NCBI GenBank assembly: GCA_029817715.1
Contig: JARUPY010000311.1
Span: forward strand, 1 to 64,000
DNA from: Melastoma dodecandrum
Taxonomy: Eukaryota > Streptophyta > Magnoliopsida > Myrtales > Melastomataceae
Direction of reading: 5' to 3'
Length of the DNA stretch: 64,000 nt
Both the position numbers and the translations under genes were made by a program. The notes under the pieces were generated by a model. That model did no database searches and was not told where the DNA came from. It saw nothing but the letters and a program-made list of their open reading frames with translations. Shown here in pieces: positions 12,300-22,539 of the stretch (its first letter is position 1; each line of letters opens with the position of its first letter).

Positions 12300-12611
12300 T
12301 GTAATCGAATACAATCGCTACACTGCTCCGCCACCCAACAAAGCCAAAATACTTGAAAATTTCTAAAATTTCTACAAGTCTGTTAATGTCGCGGTCGGGA
12401 GCCGTATTTTTGTTAAAGTCCCGATTCCTAAATGCATTTTTACGTGGGATAATATTTTCACATAACACCGTGATTCACAACCACGGTAATCACAAGAATG
12501 ACACAAAGTTACAGTTGAAAACCACGATTTGTTTGTAAAATCAAAATCAAGAACGGTAAATGGATAATTTGACTGACCATATGATCAATTTTTTTATAAA
12601 CTAGCTGTACG
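12300..12611 (-). repeat. Right terminal inverted repeat of the MULE
   Basis: Its reverse complement aligns with 6991-7185: GCTAGTTTAT at the outer end, CATTTACCG, then ATGTCGCGGTCGGGA and CCAAAATACTT further in. An extra segment of about 90 bases (around 12420-12515) is missing from the left copy. It sits only about 120 bases beyond the stop codon of the neighbouring DnaJ gene. Confidence 0.8.
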
Positions 12612-12733
12612 GGCTTAAGAACACCGTTACTGAGTTCATCCCAACAAATAATTATCGTCGATGCATGTTACTAATGGAAAATAGCAAGTTGCTTCAATTA
12701 ACCTCGGAACTAATTGAATCAAACCCATCCCAC

Positions 12734-14488
12734 TTACTGCTGAGCACACTGCACTCGCTGGGCCCCACCATGCATGTCACTGTCCTCGTCATAAGCCTCC
12801 TGTGCCGCTTGTTGCTTCCTCCTCATCTCCTCCTCTATGTTCACATCGTGCAAAGTGGTCTCCTCGCACTCGTCCAGCTCCATGTCGGTGAGCTGGGAGG
12901 CAGGCTTGGCCGGAAGGACCTTCAGCAACGCATCGATCTGCTCAGGGCTTAGGGTATCAGGGAATTCCACCGTGAAGTGAATGTAGAGTTTGCCCTTCAT
13001 GAAGGGCTTCTGGTACATGGGCATTCCCTCGTCATCTATGGCCTTGAAAGAATCTGCAGGTTCGAACTGGTTCAGTAAATAAAAGTCCAAGGCCTCACAA
13101 TGACATAACCTAAGTGCACTGCTTGCCGGGTGGTCTTAGGTGCTTACCAGGCTTCACTACTTCTCCAGGGTTGGTTTTGATAAGGAGCTGTCTACCATCT
13201 AGATGAGTCAACACAAACTTGAAGCCACACAAAGCCTCGGTGAGAGAAAGAGTATGCTCCATGAATATATCGTCACCCTTCCTCTTGAACTTAGGATGTT
13301 CTTTCTGCTGAAGGATGAAAACTATATCTCCGGTGATAGTATCAGGCTGCATTTCCATAAAGAAATGGATTTAGTTCCCGTTTTTTATGAGAGGTGTGAA
13401 CAAGCTAAAAAGGAAGGCCACATGGGCATACCGCTTCATCGGCTTCACCCGGGAATGTGATCTTCTGTCCATGTTGCATACCCTTTTCCACAACAACTTC
13501 CAAAACCTTCTTCTCGGGTACAACTTTGTCACCTTTGCACTGGGGACATCGGTCCTTGTCATTGATAGTCTCTCCTGTGCCCTTGCACTCATTGCAAGCA
13601 TGCTGCATCTGTTGAATCATGGAAGGACCGAGTTGCCTGATGGTTACTTTCATACCGGTACCCTGACAACCAGCACACTTCGTGGATGCCCCAGATTTCG
13701 ACCCTTTCCTGCAACAAGCCCCATATAACGCATGATTCTGACATTTTGAATGTCTAATAGATGACCGAATAGATTGGCAGTATCACAACGGAGGCCTCAC
13801 CCACTGCACTTGGAACAGATCACGTTCCGGGACAGCGACAGCTTCTTAGTAATACCCAGGTAAAGGTCTTCCAACGAGACCTTTAGAGGATGAACCACGT
13901 CCTCCCCCCTCCTCTGTCTCCGTCCACGGCTGCTACCACCACCTGTTTGAACAAATCATCAAACACATCACCAATTTACTCAGCCCTACTGGGAGATCTC
14001 AAACCCGACATAGAAGGAACATGCCGACGAGCCTCACCTCCAAAACCACCACCGAAGAATGACGAGAAGATATCGAAAGGATCGTGACCAGCGCCGCCAC
14101 CTCCCATTCCTTCCTTGAGCGCATCCTCACCATACTGATCGTAAATCTCGCGCTTCTCGGGATTGCTCAAGACTTCATAAGCTTGGGCTAGCTCTTTAAA
14201 CTACCACAAATTTACACCCAAACGAAATCTCATCAATTTCCCATCACCCTAATGAACCGATCGAAATTCGCCACCACAACCACCAACCAACATGAACCGA
14301 TCGCCCCTGCAAATGGCAAGATCGAGGGTATTTAGTACCTTCTCAGGGTCACCGCCCTTGTCGGGGTGATTTTTTATGGCGGCCTTCTTGTAGGCCTTCT
14401 TGAGGTCATCCTGGGAGGCGTTCTTGGAGACACCGAGGATCTCGTAGTACCTCGTATTGTCGCTCTTCTTTGGCGGCCTTCCAAACAT
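12734..14488 (-). CDS. Type A (class I) J-protein co-chaperone, ATJ2/ATJ3-like
   Basis: Six exons on the minus strand: 14488-14339, 14200-14038, 13942-13801, 13708-13432, 13346-13148 and 13053-12734. All are GT-AG and join to 1251 nt, 416 residues, the usual family length. Domains in order: J-domain (residues about 11-75) with the HPD motif in [10 protein letters not shown]; Gly/Phe-rich linker ([20 protein letters not shown]); a cysteine-rich zinc region with the CxxCxGxG repeats ([32 protein letters not shown]); the C-terminal substrate-binding domain; and a terminal CAQQ box, expected to be farnesylated. It recruits and stimulates cytosolic Hsp70 and can bind membranes through the lipid. 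Met1 of [16 protein letters not shown] is the conserved start; the frame upstream of it is 5' UTR. The gene is intact. Confidence 0.96.
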
Positions 14489-14989
14489 CCTACCGGGGGT
14501 TGAAGTCGAGCCGAATCGAGATCGAGCCAAAAAAACCCTAGAATTTGGGGGCGCGGCAGGAAAGGAGGAGACTCGTCTCTGTTGTCGTCGGGGTGGTGCG
14601 TCTGGGCGAGCAGGAAGGAAGAAGGCGTGAGGCTGGGGCAAGGGAAGGAATTAATCGGACGGGTGGTGATGAATGGAGATGGACGGTGAGGATTCTTGGA
14701 CAGGAGAAGGATCTGGAACTTGAGACATTGAGTCCGTCGTTGGGCCCCACAAGGGGGAGGGAGGGGGTGTTCTAGATCCTTCCCTCGCGAGGAACGTCCC
14801 AAGATGTTGGCACACTGAATGCAATATTACTTTTTATCGATCAATAATAAAATATGTCACGTTTTAATTTATAAATTCGAATTTTTAAAATATTATCGCT
14901 GTATAATGATATCATAATTCTAAAATATGGGGAGAAATTGGGCCAATAAGCCCACCGTCCCATTATTTGAATACAAGCTGTATATGACG

Positions 14990-15016
14990 CCCCCCCCCCC
15001 CCCCCCCCCCCCCCCC
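14990..15016. repeat. 27-base poly-C tract
   Basis: Uninterrupted C run on the plus strand immediately before the CT-rich leader-like stretch. Runs this long are error-prone in assemblies, so the exact length is unsure. Confidence 0.85.
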
Positions 15017-15320
15017 AACTTCTCCCGCTCCCCCTCGCTCGCTCGCTCTCCCGCCTTCCCCTCCCCCCCACCTCCAGTTTCATCCACGACGCCGTCTCCA
15101 GTTTCCTCCTAAATCACAGATTCCCAGCTGGCGGTTGATTTGGTCAGATCGGACGTCCGGCTGGGGTGTCCTCCTCTACTTCATCTCCTTCGTTTCCTCC
15201 GGTACATTGCTTCAGTTTTTAGCTGCCCGAATCTGTTGATCGGGGGAGGTTTAGGGTTTACTGTCCGATTGGGTGTCCTGTGGCGCGAAATGTTCGGCTT
15301 AGAGGGACAATTTTCTTTTA

Positions 15321-15328
15321 CTCTTTTC
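15321..15328. repeat. Target-site duplication of hAT element, left copy
   Basis: CTCTTTTC here is repeated exactly at 18759-18766. Eight bases is the diagnostic duplication length of hAT transposons. Confidence 0.93.
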
Positions 15329-15640
15329 TAGTGATTTCAAGGTGCTAAGGCGCCACCAAAGCGAGAAAGGCCTCTCATTGCCCGAGGCGCTAGGCGCTAG
15401 GCTTTAATGCAATCATGTATAGATTATAGAACAATTTTTTGTAATTAAAATGTCAAATGTAAATGTCTTCTTAAATCAAAAAGACAATTTCAAGTTCATC
15501 GATAAGAGGCATCATCATCCTCAATCCACATAAAAAGCATCAGCATCCACAATCACAATCCATTTAGATTCACGTCATCCGCATCTACATATCAAGATCG
15601 AAATCACCACAATCATCATCATCCAAGTCAACATCCTTTT

Positions 15641-18075
15641 CTAGCAAATTATCATTGCCAAGTTGTGGTTCATTGTCATCTTTAACATCGAAGTCGACTT
15701 CATCTCGAAGTATGTTTCGTGAGCTACTTGAAGTAGCTTGTCGCCAGTTGTCCGAACTGGTTGTTCATTGACACACGATGCTATCTCCACCTCTCTCCAC
15801 GTCAAAGTATCGTCAGGAAAAACCAAGTCATCGCCATGCTCCACTTCATCATCCATTTCTCCTAACATCCACTCATTACTCTCATCAATTTCATCCAAAG
15901 TAAGTGGATCTATAACATCGGCGGCATCGTAGCGAGCCTTTAGCTTCTGATTATACTTGACATAAACCAAATCAAGCAATCTTTCATGTTCAAGTGGATT
16001 CCTCTTCTTTGTATGAATCTACAAAGAAGAAAAATGTTAATGTACCAAATGATAATAAGAATAATCAATACAACACTTCAGTAAGAGAGGTATACATGCT
16101 CAAATGTGCTCCAGTTGCGCTCACAGCCGCTTGAACTACAAGTCAAACTTAGAATTTTGACCGCAAGACGTTGTAGATTCGGAGTATTATCTCCAAACAT
16201 TTCCCACCATTCCGCTGTCATTCAAATATGTAATTTGTCATTGAATGTAACACTTAATTATGAATTTTGAGAATGGTCAAAGAAAAAGTACCTGGCGATC
16301 TCAATTTTCTTGCTCGATTGACTAGAGCCGTACCAAATTTCCCTCCAGATCGTATGTAATATGCAAGTTCATTAAGGATCTTATCCTGATGCTCGATAGT
16401 TGGAGAGAACTTCTCGATACAAGCATACAAACCATCTGTTACTTCAGAATCTGTTTCCAAATTGGAAATCTTATCAAAGTAGGCCGGATTTAAATAACGT
16501 GCAGCTGCATGTAAGGGCCGATGCAGCTGACAATTCCATCGATCGTCAATGATCTTGAACACGGCTGCATATTTGTCATCTTTATTGTTAAAAGACTTCT
16601 GGATGGTCTCTTTAGCCCTATCCATCGCTTCATATAAATACCCCATCGCTGGCTTCTTCTCGTTATCCACAATACGAAGAACGGATACTAATGGACCCAT
16701 CACCTTCAATGCGTACATAACCTGGTCCCAAAATGATTGCCTCAACACAATCTGAAATGCCCTTCTTCCTTTCGCCGTGGTCGACAATTTGTATGCTTCC
16801 CATTCGAGGGATCCGAACATTCTCCTCAACTTATTCTTCAAGATATGAAGCCTCTGCAAAGTGAGGAAGGCCGTCGCGAATCTTGTAATACCACATCTGA
16901 GCAACTCCTTATTCTCCGTATAAGTTCTCATGGTGCTCAAAACACTACCATGATTATAGATAAATCCGACAAGGAAGTTGAACAGTTTTCTTCACATTCG
17001 GGAGCTTGCCGATATCTTCAAGCATCAAGTCGATGCAATGAGCCGCACAAGGCGTCCAATACAAGTGTCCTCTCTTTGCCATCAGTAATTTTCCTGGTTA
17101 GAGACAAGTTGTTAAGAATTTACTCATTAGTGTTATGAATTAATAAAAAAGAATCATAACCTTTTTTAAAGAAAATAAAATCTTACCGGCCAACACATAG
17201 TTGCTTCCATTATCCGTGATCACTTGCATGACATTTTGCTCTCCAATTTCCTCCACAAAGCTATCTAGCAGTTCAAATAACTTTTCGCCTGTTTTAGAAT
17301 AATCGGAAGCATCAACCGACTTGATAAACATCGTCCCCTTCACACCACTCACAAGAAAGTTAATCAGACATCGCTGCTTTCTATCAGTCCAACCATCTGA
17401 CATTATAGAGCACCCATATCGAGACCAACTATCAACATGATCTTTCATCATCTCTTTCGTAAAGTCAACCTCCTTCTTCAGGAGAGGTACTCGCATCTCA
17501 TGATAGCTTGGGGGCTTCAAATTTGGACCGTATCTACCAATCCCATCCACCATCTCCTCGAAGCTCTTTAATTTGACGGTACTCAAAGAAATACCAGCCT
17601 GATAAAACCATCGGGCAATGAGTTGAATGGTCCTCGAACGAGCTTCTTTATCAATGGCATCAACTACACTCGTCTGCTTTGCCTTTCCCTTTTCCATTAA
17701 GAAGACATCCATAGGACCCTTTCCCTTCAATCGTTTCCGAACTCTATCTTCAAATACCGAATCACCTTCTTGTGCAACGTCATCGCCAATAACCACATCT
17801 GGAAAACACATGGAAATTGAATCATTTGAAGAAATACCACAACTTGCTGTTTTTGAGCCTTTTGATGTTGTCAACTGAGTAAGAAGCTCATCTATCACAT
17901 CTTCAGGACATTTGCGACATGCCTTTGCATTTTTAAATTTTCCGGCTTGATGTTGCTTCGCTCTGTGTATTCCCCCTTTTGATTTATAACCACAAAACTT
18001 ACATGTCACGGTATTGGGATCTTTTGGATCTTCAAGAAAATTATACTTCCACCCAATATCACACGTTTCAAACAT
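15641..18075 (-). pseudogene. hAT transposase with BED zinc finger, one clear frameshift
   Basis: Minus-strand exons: 18075-17187, 17093-16292, 16214-16096 and 16018-15641, with GT-AG introns between them. Exon 1 holds a BED-type finger (VTCKFCGYKSKGGIHRAKQH...ACRKC) and a DUF659 region (GCSIMSDGWTDRKQRCLINF; ITDNGSNYVLAGK). Exon 2 carries WTPCAAHCIDLML, TRFATAFLTL and the long helical insertion typical of plant hATs. Exon 3 has the dimerisation motif CSSSGCERNWSTFE. The C terminus is acidic. The frame breaks at about 16975-16985, between LPNVKKTVQ and FLVGFIYNHGSVLSTM, where a few bases appear lost. A second shift may lie near 15700. A complete protein is therefore unlikely unless another copy supplies it in trans. 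Confidence 0.85.
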
Positions 18076-18389
18076 TTATTATCAAAAGTTTCAGCCATTC
18101 TGTATGATCATATCAAACATGATTACAAATTTTGTATGATCAAACGTAATTATAAATTAATCCAAGAGATGAAAGGGGATAAATCATTTACGGTTAGAGA
18201 GTGGGTCGAGATAAATCCCAAATCCCTTTACAGCTAATGAATTCGGGATAAATCCCAAATCCAATTGGAAATTGGAAATTGCACACCTGTTAAGTATCTA
18301 AATTGGAAATTGCACACTTCTCTCGCGCGAGAAAAGGAGGGTTATACCTCTCTGGTCTCTGCACAGGGGAACGGACGGCGGACGCGCAG

Positions 18390-18483
18390 AGGAACGGCGA
18401 GGGCGGCCGCACGGACGCAGAGGAACGGCGAGGGCGGCCGCACGGACGCAGAGGAACGGCAAGGGCGGCCGCACGGGCAGGAG
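18390..18483. repeat. 31-bp GC-rich minisatellite inside the hAT element
   Basis: Three tandem copies start at 18390, 18421 and 18452, each beginning AGGAACGGC and containing GGGCGGCCGCACGG. The unit is near identical. The period is not a multiple of three, so it opens Arg/Gly-rich frames on both strands that are not genes. It sits close to the right subterminal region of the transposon. Confidence 0.9.
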
Positions 18484-18758
18484 GAACGGGCAGCCGGACG
18501 GGCAGAAGAAATGGTAAAGCGAACAGACACGCACAGAAGAAATGACAAAGCAAATAGACACGCACAAAAGGTAGGATTTGTAACTGGAGGCGCCCTAACG
18601 CCTTATTGACGCCTTGTCGCCTTGGCGCCTGGTGTCGGGCGCTCGCCTAGGCAGCGCCTAGGCCGTATCGCCCGCCCAAAGCAAAAATGGGCGAGGAGGC
18701 ATCGCCTCGCCTCGCCCTAGCACCTAGGCGCTCAAGGCGCCTCGCCTTGAAATCACTG

Positions 18759-18766
18759 CTCTTTTC
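18759..18766. repeat. Target-site duplication of hAT element, right copy
   Basis: CTCTTTTC, identical to 15321-15328, immediately outside the right inverted repeat. Confidence 0.93.
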
Positions 18767-20329
18767 TTTTTCCGGCGAATTCGGCTGGAAGGATTTGATG
18801 AATTTTCCTTGCCCGGTTTTTCTTCTGTGGCGTAATGCTCGTCTCCTAGCCGAGAATTTGCCTGGTGGCTCTTACGTAGTCCTTGTCGCCTGGTCTTTAG
18901 TTTGTTTCGTCAATTGTCTGTGAACAAATCTTTAAAGGAATTAAAGGGACAAAATAGGACTATTTGATCACAAGAAGTGATAACCACTGCCAATCGGCAG
19001 GATCGGATCGAATAGGTCGAATATAATTGAATAGAATCGTACTTCAAGGGTTTTAGAGATTTGGGCAGCCCTCCCTCCCCCCCCAAAGAGCCCTTCCTTC
19101 TTCTTGACCTAGTAAAGGAGAAATGGGAAAGAACGAGAAGACGGGGCTGGGGAGGGTGCTGGTGAAGCACCACGATCAGATGATCCAGCAGTCCAAGGAG
19201 ATGGGTCGCTTCCTTAGGAACCAGCACAAGAAGGTTCTGGAATCAATAACCGATGTCAGCGACATCGACGCTGTCATCCATAGCGCCGAGGAGTCCGACC
19301 GCTTCTCCGACCTCCCCCATGCCTCCCCTGCCGACCCCATCAAGCTGTACGCCCCGCCCCTTCCTCTCTTTTCTTTCTTTCTTTGTGCCCGCTCACCCCT
19401 TTGCTTTTCCTTGACGATTTTCGGTTTGATTTCGAAGAATGAGTTCTTTCTAGGGTTTTGGAATTCGGCCCGGCGGTTATTATTTTATTTTACTTAGCAT
19501 TTAGTGATTACAGGGACGCGGGTTCTGGTGCTGGTGATTTGACGGAGGAGGAATGCAAAATCAAAGGAAGGTAGAGGAGCCTTTGCATGCCGGTAGTCTT
19601 CGAGTTCCTCGAAGGTGAGAGATATGATAAACCCAGATGGCTTTGATTGATTGCCGAGCTGCTTTTGGAATGTGACTGGATTCCCTTTTTTCGAGCTTAG
19701 TGCACGCCACCTTGGAATTCCACAATGTCCGTTGAAGAGCTCGATGAGAATGAACAACGGTCTTTCTTAGTTTGGCGTAGCCGCCTTGCCAGGTTAGGCT
19801 TTTTTATGCTTTTTTTTCATGTTTTGTTTTTGGACAATAAGGTTACTTGGAAATGTCTTACTTTGGCGACGAGGGAAAAGGATGTGAGGGCTAAAGATGC
19901 CAGAGTTGGGTGGAGTGTTGCCCTTGGCAGTCACTTTATGTGATTTTTTTTTTCCATTTTTTTTAGACTCGAGGAAAATGAAAGCCTCATTCTCACCCCA
20001 TTTGAGAAGAACCTTGACATCTGGAGACAGCTTTGGCGCGTGGTTGAGCGCAGTGACCTTGTAAGCTTTGTCTTTGTGTCAATTGTAAAAGATGCTTATG
20101 CTTCTGCAGAGGCTTACATGTGATGGCTATGGTAATGTTTTTATTTTTGTAATATTTTTTGTGACATCTCATTCAGCTTGTCATGGTGGTTGATGGGAGA
20201 GGCCCGCTCTTCTATCGGTGTCCTGATCTCGAGGTATGCCTCATCTTGTTCTTGTATCAAACTGCTACGGAAGATTATTACTGCTGTGATCAGTCTTAGT
20301 TTCTTGATTGTTATGTCTTTTAGGATTTT

Positions 20330-20334
20330 GGTAT
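20330..20334. repeat. 5-bp target duplication of the chromovirus-type element, left
   Basis: GGTAT, repeated exactly at 25588-25592 on the other side of the element. Five bases is normal for Ty3/gypsy integration. Confidence 0.92.
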
Positions 20335-20644
20335 TGTTACGGAACCGGATATCCAGCTGGGGCCTGAGGAGATCGCGCCGGATATCCAACAGGATCCAGA
20401 GGGGATCGTGCCTCTTAAAGTCTATTATAGGAAGAATCATGGGAGGAAATAATAGGAAAAGGAGGAAATAAATGAGAGGGATTGCTACGAAGGGATTAAA
20501 ATAGGGGATTGGGAGGGGAGGAGAGATTATTCGGTCTTTGATTGTTTTTCGGCCGGTTGGCCTGGATTCGGCCTTTTGGCTTGGTATTGGCATTTTGCTT
20601 GGAATTGTTATCGTTTATTGATTTGTCGTGTTTAAGTCGCAACA
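20335..20644 (+). repeat. 5' LTR
   Basis: 310 bp, TG...CA ends. Differs from the 3' LTR at four sites by eye: near 20364, 20582, 20603 and 20615. Its first roughly 118 bases are a copy of the last codons of the element's own pol frame, because pol runs into the 3' LTR. Confidence 0.95.
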
Positions 20645-20646
20645 AT

Positions 20647-20663
20647 TTGTTCCATTGCCGGGA
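20647..20663 (+). other. Primer-binding site, tRNA-Glu-like
   Basis: TTGTTCCATTGCCGGGA starts two bases after the 5' LTR. It matches the complement of the 3' end of plant tRNA-Glu (TGGTTCCGTTGCCGGGA, from memory) at 15 of 17 positions. The more common initiator-Met site is absent here. Confidence 0.6.
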
Positions 20664-20727
20664 AGCGAAAGAGATGGAGACACGAACGGTGACCAACACG
20701 ACCAGGATATCGGAGTTAGAGGCGTGA

Positions 20728-22539
20728 GTGGGGGAAATTGAGGGAAGATTGATGAGCGTGGATCAACGCGTGGAAAACTTGGCTAGTCAGGTTGTTGAAT
20801 CAAAGGCGGACACTGATCGCCAACTACGAGAAATCCTACGCGTTCTCACCGCGCAACAGGCACCACCGACTCTACCACCACCAGCGGCTGCTGATACGAT
20901 TGCCACAACAACAGGGGCGGACCCTCTGCCAACTCGTGCGAGTGGTGGTGTTTTTCGGCGACCACCGGAGGCGTTTATCACAACCAGGAATACGCTTGAC
21001 CATCTTAATTCATCGATGAGGTCTCTTCCCACTTTTGATGGTCATAATCCTTTGGGATGGCTAGCAAGAGCGGATCAACACTTTGATACTCATGGGATAG
21101 GAGAAGCACAGAAAATTCAACTAGCCATGGTAGCTATGGAGGATCAAGCTTTGGATTGGTTTCGCTGGTACCGAGCGCGACATACCCATATCACATGGTA
21201 TGAGTTCTCACAAGCGTTGATCAGCCAATTTGATGGTCGGTACCGTCGTAGCCCGTATGAACAACTGACATCGATCAAGCAAGAAGGGGCAGTGGAAGAA
21301 TACATCAGGGAATTTATGCGGCTCACTTCCCACGTCTCGGGATTAACGGAAGCGCACTACTTGGGATACTTTCTCAGCGGCTTGGATGAGGCGATTCGCG
21401 TGCGCATTCGAGTATGGAATCCAACAAATCTCGAGGCTGCAATACACCTAGCGCGCAGCTTAGAGCTCCAGCTTCAGTATGACCAATCAGGGACAACTGG
21501 CCAACCACAACGTTTTCCACCGCGACCGTCTGGGGGGGTTGTGACCCGAGCTAGCGGGAACCCCGAGCGTCCAAAAGGCCTGTCTTTCTCTAACCGACCA
21601 GCGCAAGGGATCGAGTCTCGACCTAATCACCACATACCGGCGCTGACCCACAGACAGGTTTCCCCACTGACTAGAGGTCCTTTTCGTAAGTTGTCCCAAC
21701 AGGAGTACGCCGACCTACGTGCGAAGAAATTGTGTTTTCGATGTCGAGAACCATACCACCCTCGACATGAGTGCGCAGACAAACAGCTAAGGGTGATCGT
21801 GAAAGGCGACGACGGGTTACCGGGATTTGAGTTAGTGGAGTATGCAGAGTTCACTGAGGATGCGATGGTAGAAGAGTGTGGAGGGGACTCAACCGAGGGA
21901 GTGACACTCCCGATTTTTTCCATGGCAGGATTGACAAGTCCCAGAACCATGCGTGTGCGAGGGAGCATTGAGGGAACTTATGTGACAGTGCTCATTGATA
22001 GTGGAGCCAGCCACAATTTTTTATCTCCGTCCCTGATTTCGCAAGTAGGTTTGATCGTGGAGCCTACAGAGCTATTTTCAGTTCAATTGGGAGATGGACA
22101 GAGATTACAATCATCTGGAAGATGTCGAAACTTGTCCCTCGACCTCCAAGTTTGCAAGACGGAGATTGATGGCTATTTCTTTCCGCTGGGAGGTGTTGAT
22201 ATCATTTTAGGAGTTGCTTGGCTAGCAACCTTGGGAGAGATCAAGATGAATTGGGATTCCATGAGTATGAGGTTTGAGCAAGGAGGAAAGCAGGTTATGT
22301 TGCGAGGAGACCCGGCGCTTTGTCGGTCCCCGATGGGCCTACGGTCCTTATGGAAGAGCTCGAACGGTGAGTTATGGGTGGTGCTAGCGAAACAAGAGGA
22401 CACCAAACTTGAGAGAAAGGCGTTGCCCACGAGTGTACAAACGATCTTGGATGAGTATTCCACGGTATTTGGAGAGTCAAAAGGTTTGCCTCCTAAGCGG
22501 GTAACGGATCACCAAATTCAGTTGCAGCCGGGCACATGA
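20728..22539 (+). CDS. Gag-protease part of the chromovirus-type polyprotein
   Basis: 603 codons ending at TGA 22537-22539. From about residue 90 to 250 it has the retrotransposon Gag domain (ALDWFRWYRARHTHITWYEF; VEEYIREFMRLTSHVSGL). A CCHC zinc knuckle starts at about residue 336 (CFRCREPYHPRHEC), and a retroviral-type aspartic protease has its catalytic DSG at about residue 424 (LIDSGASHNFL), followed by the flap region and VDIILGVAWLATLG. The start ATG at 20728 follows the primer site by 64 bases, and an earlier ATG at 20673 lies in another frame. Gag packages the RNA; protease cleaves the polyprotein. The frame runs straight on past the stop into reverse transcriptase, so this is one coding unit interrupted by one codon. 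Confidence 0.9.
   Translation: MGEIEGRLMSVDQRVENLASQVVESKADTDRQLREILRVLTAQQAPPTLPPPAAADTIATTTGADPLPTRASGGVFRRPPEAFITTRNTLDHLNSSMRSLPTFDGHNPLGWLARADQHFDTHGIGEAQKIQLAMVAMEDQALDWFRWYRARHTHITWYEFSQALISQFDGRYRRSPYEQLTSIKQEGAVEEYIREFMRLTSHVSGLTEAHYLGYFLSGLDEAIRVRIRVWNPTNLEAAIHLARSLELQLQYDQSGTTGQPQRFPPRPSGGVVTRASGNPERPKGLSFSNRPAQGIESRPNHHIPALTHRQVSPLTRGPFRKLSQQEYADLRAKKLCFRCREPYHPRHECADKQLRVIVKGDDGLPGFELVEYAEFTEDAMVEECGGDSTEGVTLPIFSMAGLTSPRTMRVRGSIEGTYVTVLIDSGASHNFLSPSLISQVGLIVEPTELFSVQLGDGQRLQSSGRCRNLSLDLQVCKTEIDGYFFPLGGVDIILGVAWLATLGEIKMNWDSMSMRFEQGGKQVMLRGDPALCRSPMGLRSLWKSSNGELWVVLAKQEDTKLERKALPTSVQTILDEYSTVFGESKGLPPKRVTDHQIQLQPGT

Larger units (their letters stand above)
6991..12611 (+). mobile_element. 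Mutator-like element (MULE) carrying a plant mobile domain, defective
   Basis: The two ends are long, diverged terminal inverted repeats (6991-7185 and 12300-12611). The reverse complement of the right end matches the left, including blocks such as CATTTACCG, ATGTCGCGGTCGGGA and CCAAAATACTT. Between them, all on the plus strand, lie an N-terminal PB1-like segment (7672-8000), a MuDR DNA-binding segment (8420-8700), DDE transposase remnants (8800-9320), a SWIM zinc finger (9580-9650), a zinc knuckle (9877-9930) and a plant mobile domain (10043-11100). MULEs are cut-and-paste elements; a PMD beside the transposase is known in some plant MULEs. Stops throughout make this copy non-functional. No 9-bp target duplication was found, so the outer edges are approximate. 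Confidence 0.8.
14489..15328. promoter_or_regulatory. Divergent intergenic region between the DnaJ gene and the LSG1 copy
   Basis: Contains the 5' UTR and promoter of the minus-strand DnaJ gene and, on the other side, a CT-rich leader-like stretch (15017-15115, with a short TCGC repeat) that resembles the 5' end of a plus-strand transcript. A hAT element now separates that leader from the LSG1 coding start at 19123. A near-palindrome, TTCCCTCGCGAGGAA, lies at about 14780. I saw no clear TATA box. Confidence 0.45.
15329..18758 (-). mobile_element. hAT-superfamily DNA transposon, nearly complete
   Basis: The element is 3430 bp long and flanked by an exact 8-bp duplication (CTCTTTTC). Its ends are short inverted repeats: left TAGTGATTTCAAGG, right (reverse complement) CAGTGATTTCAAGG, matching the CAGTG-type hAT terminus with one changed first base. 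Both subterminal zones are rich in GGCGCC/CCTAGGCG-like motifs (15340-15405 and 18590-18750), the usual arrangement of transposase-binding repeats. Inside, on the minus strand, is a multi-exon transposase gene. The element lies between the DnaJ gene and the LSG1 coding start and probably interrupts the LSG1 5' leader or promoter. Mobility is doubtful because the transposase frame is damaged. Confidence 0.93.

Noticed and set aside
6982..12620. 9-bp target duplication of the Mutator-like element
   Set aside because: The bases just outside the two inverted repeats do not match; the ends may be misplaced or the duplication decayed.
14249..14802. Pro/Arg-rich minus-strand open frames around the first DnaJ exon
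   Set aside because: One merely extends the true DnaJ start upstream into the 5' UTR, and the others are other-frame shadows of GC-rich sequence.
18265..18609. Arg/Gly-rich frames in both directions
   Set aside because: Created by the 31-bp GC-rich minisatellite of the hAT element; no domain and the wrong context.
22537..22539. TGA as selenocysteine codon
   Set aside because: Plants lack the selenocysteine system and no suitable RNA element is visible; readthrough or mutation is simpler.
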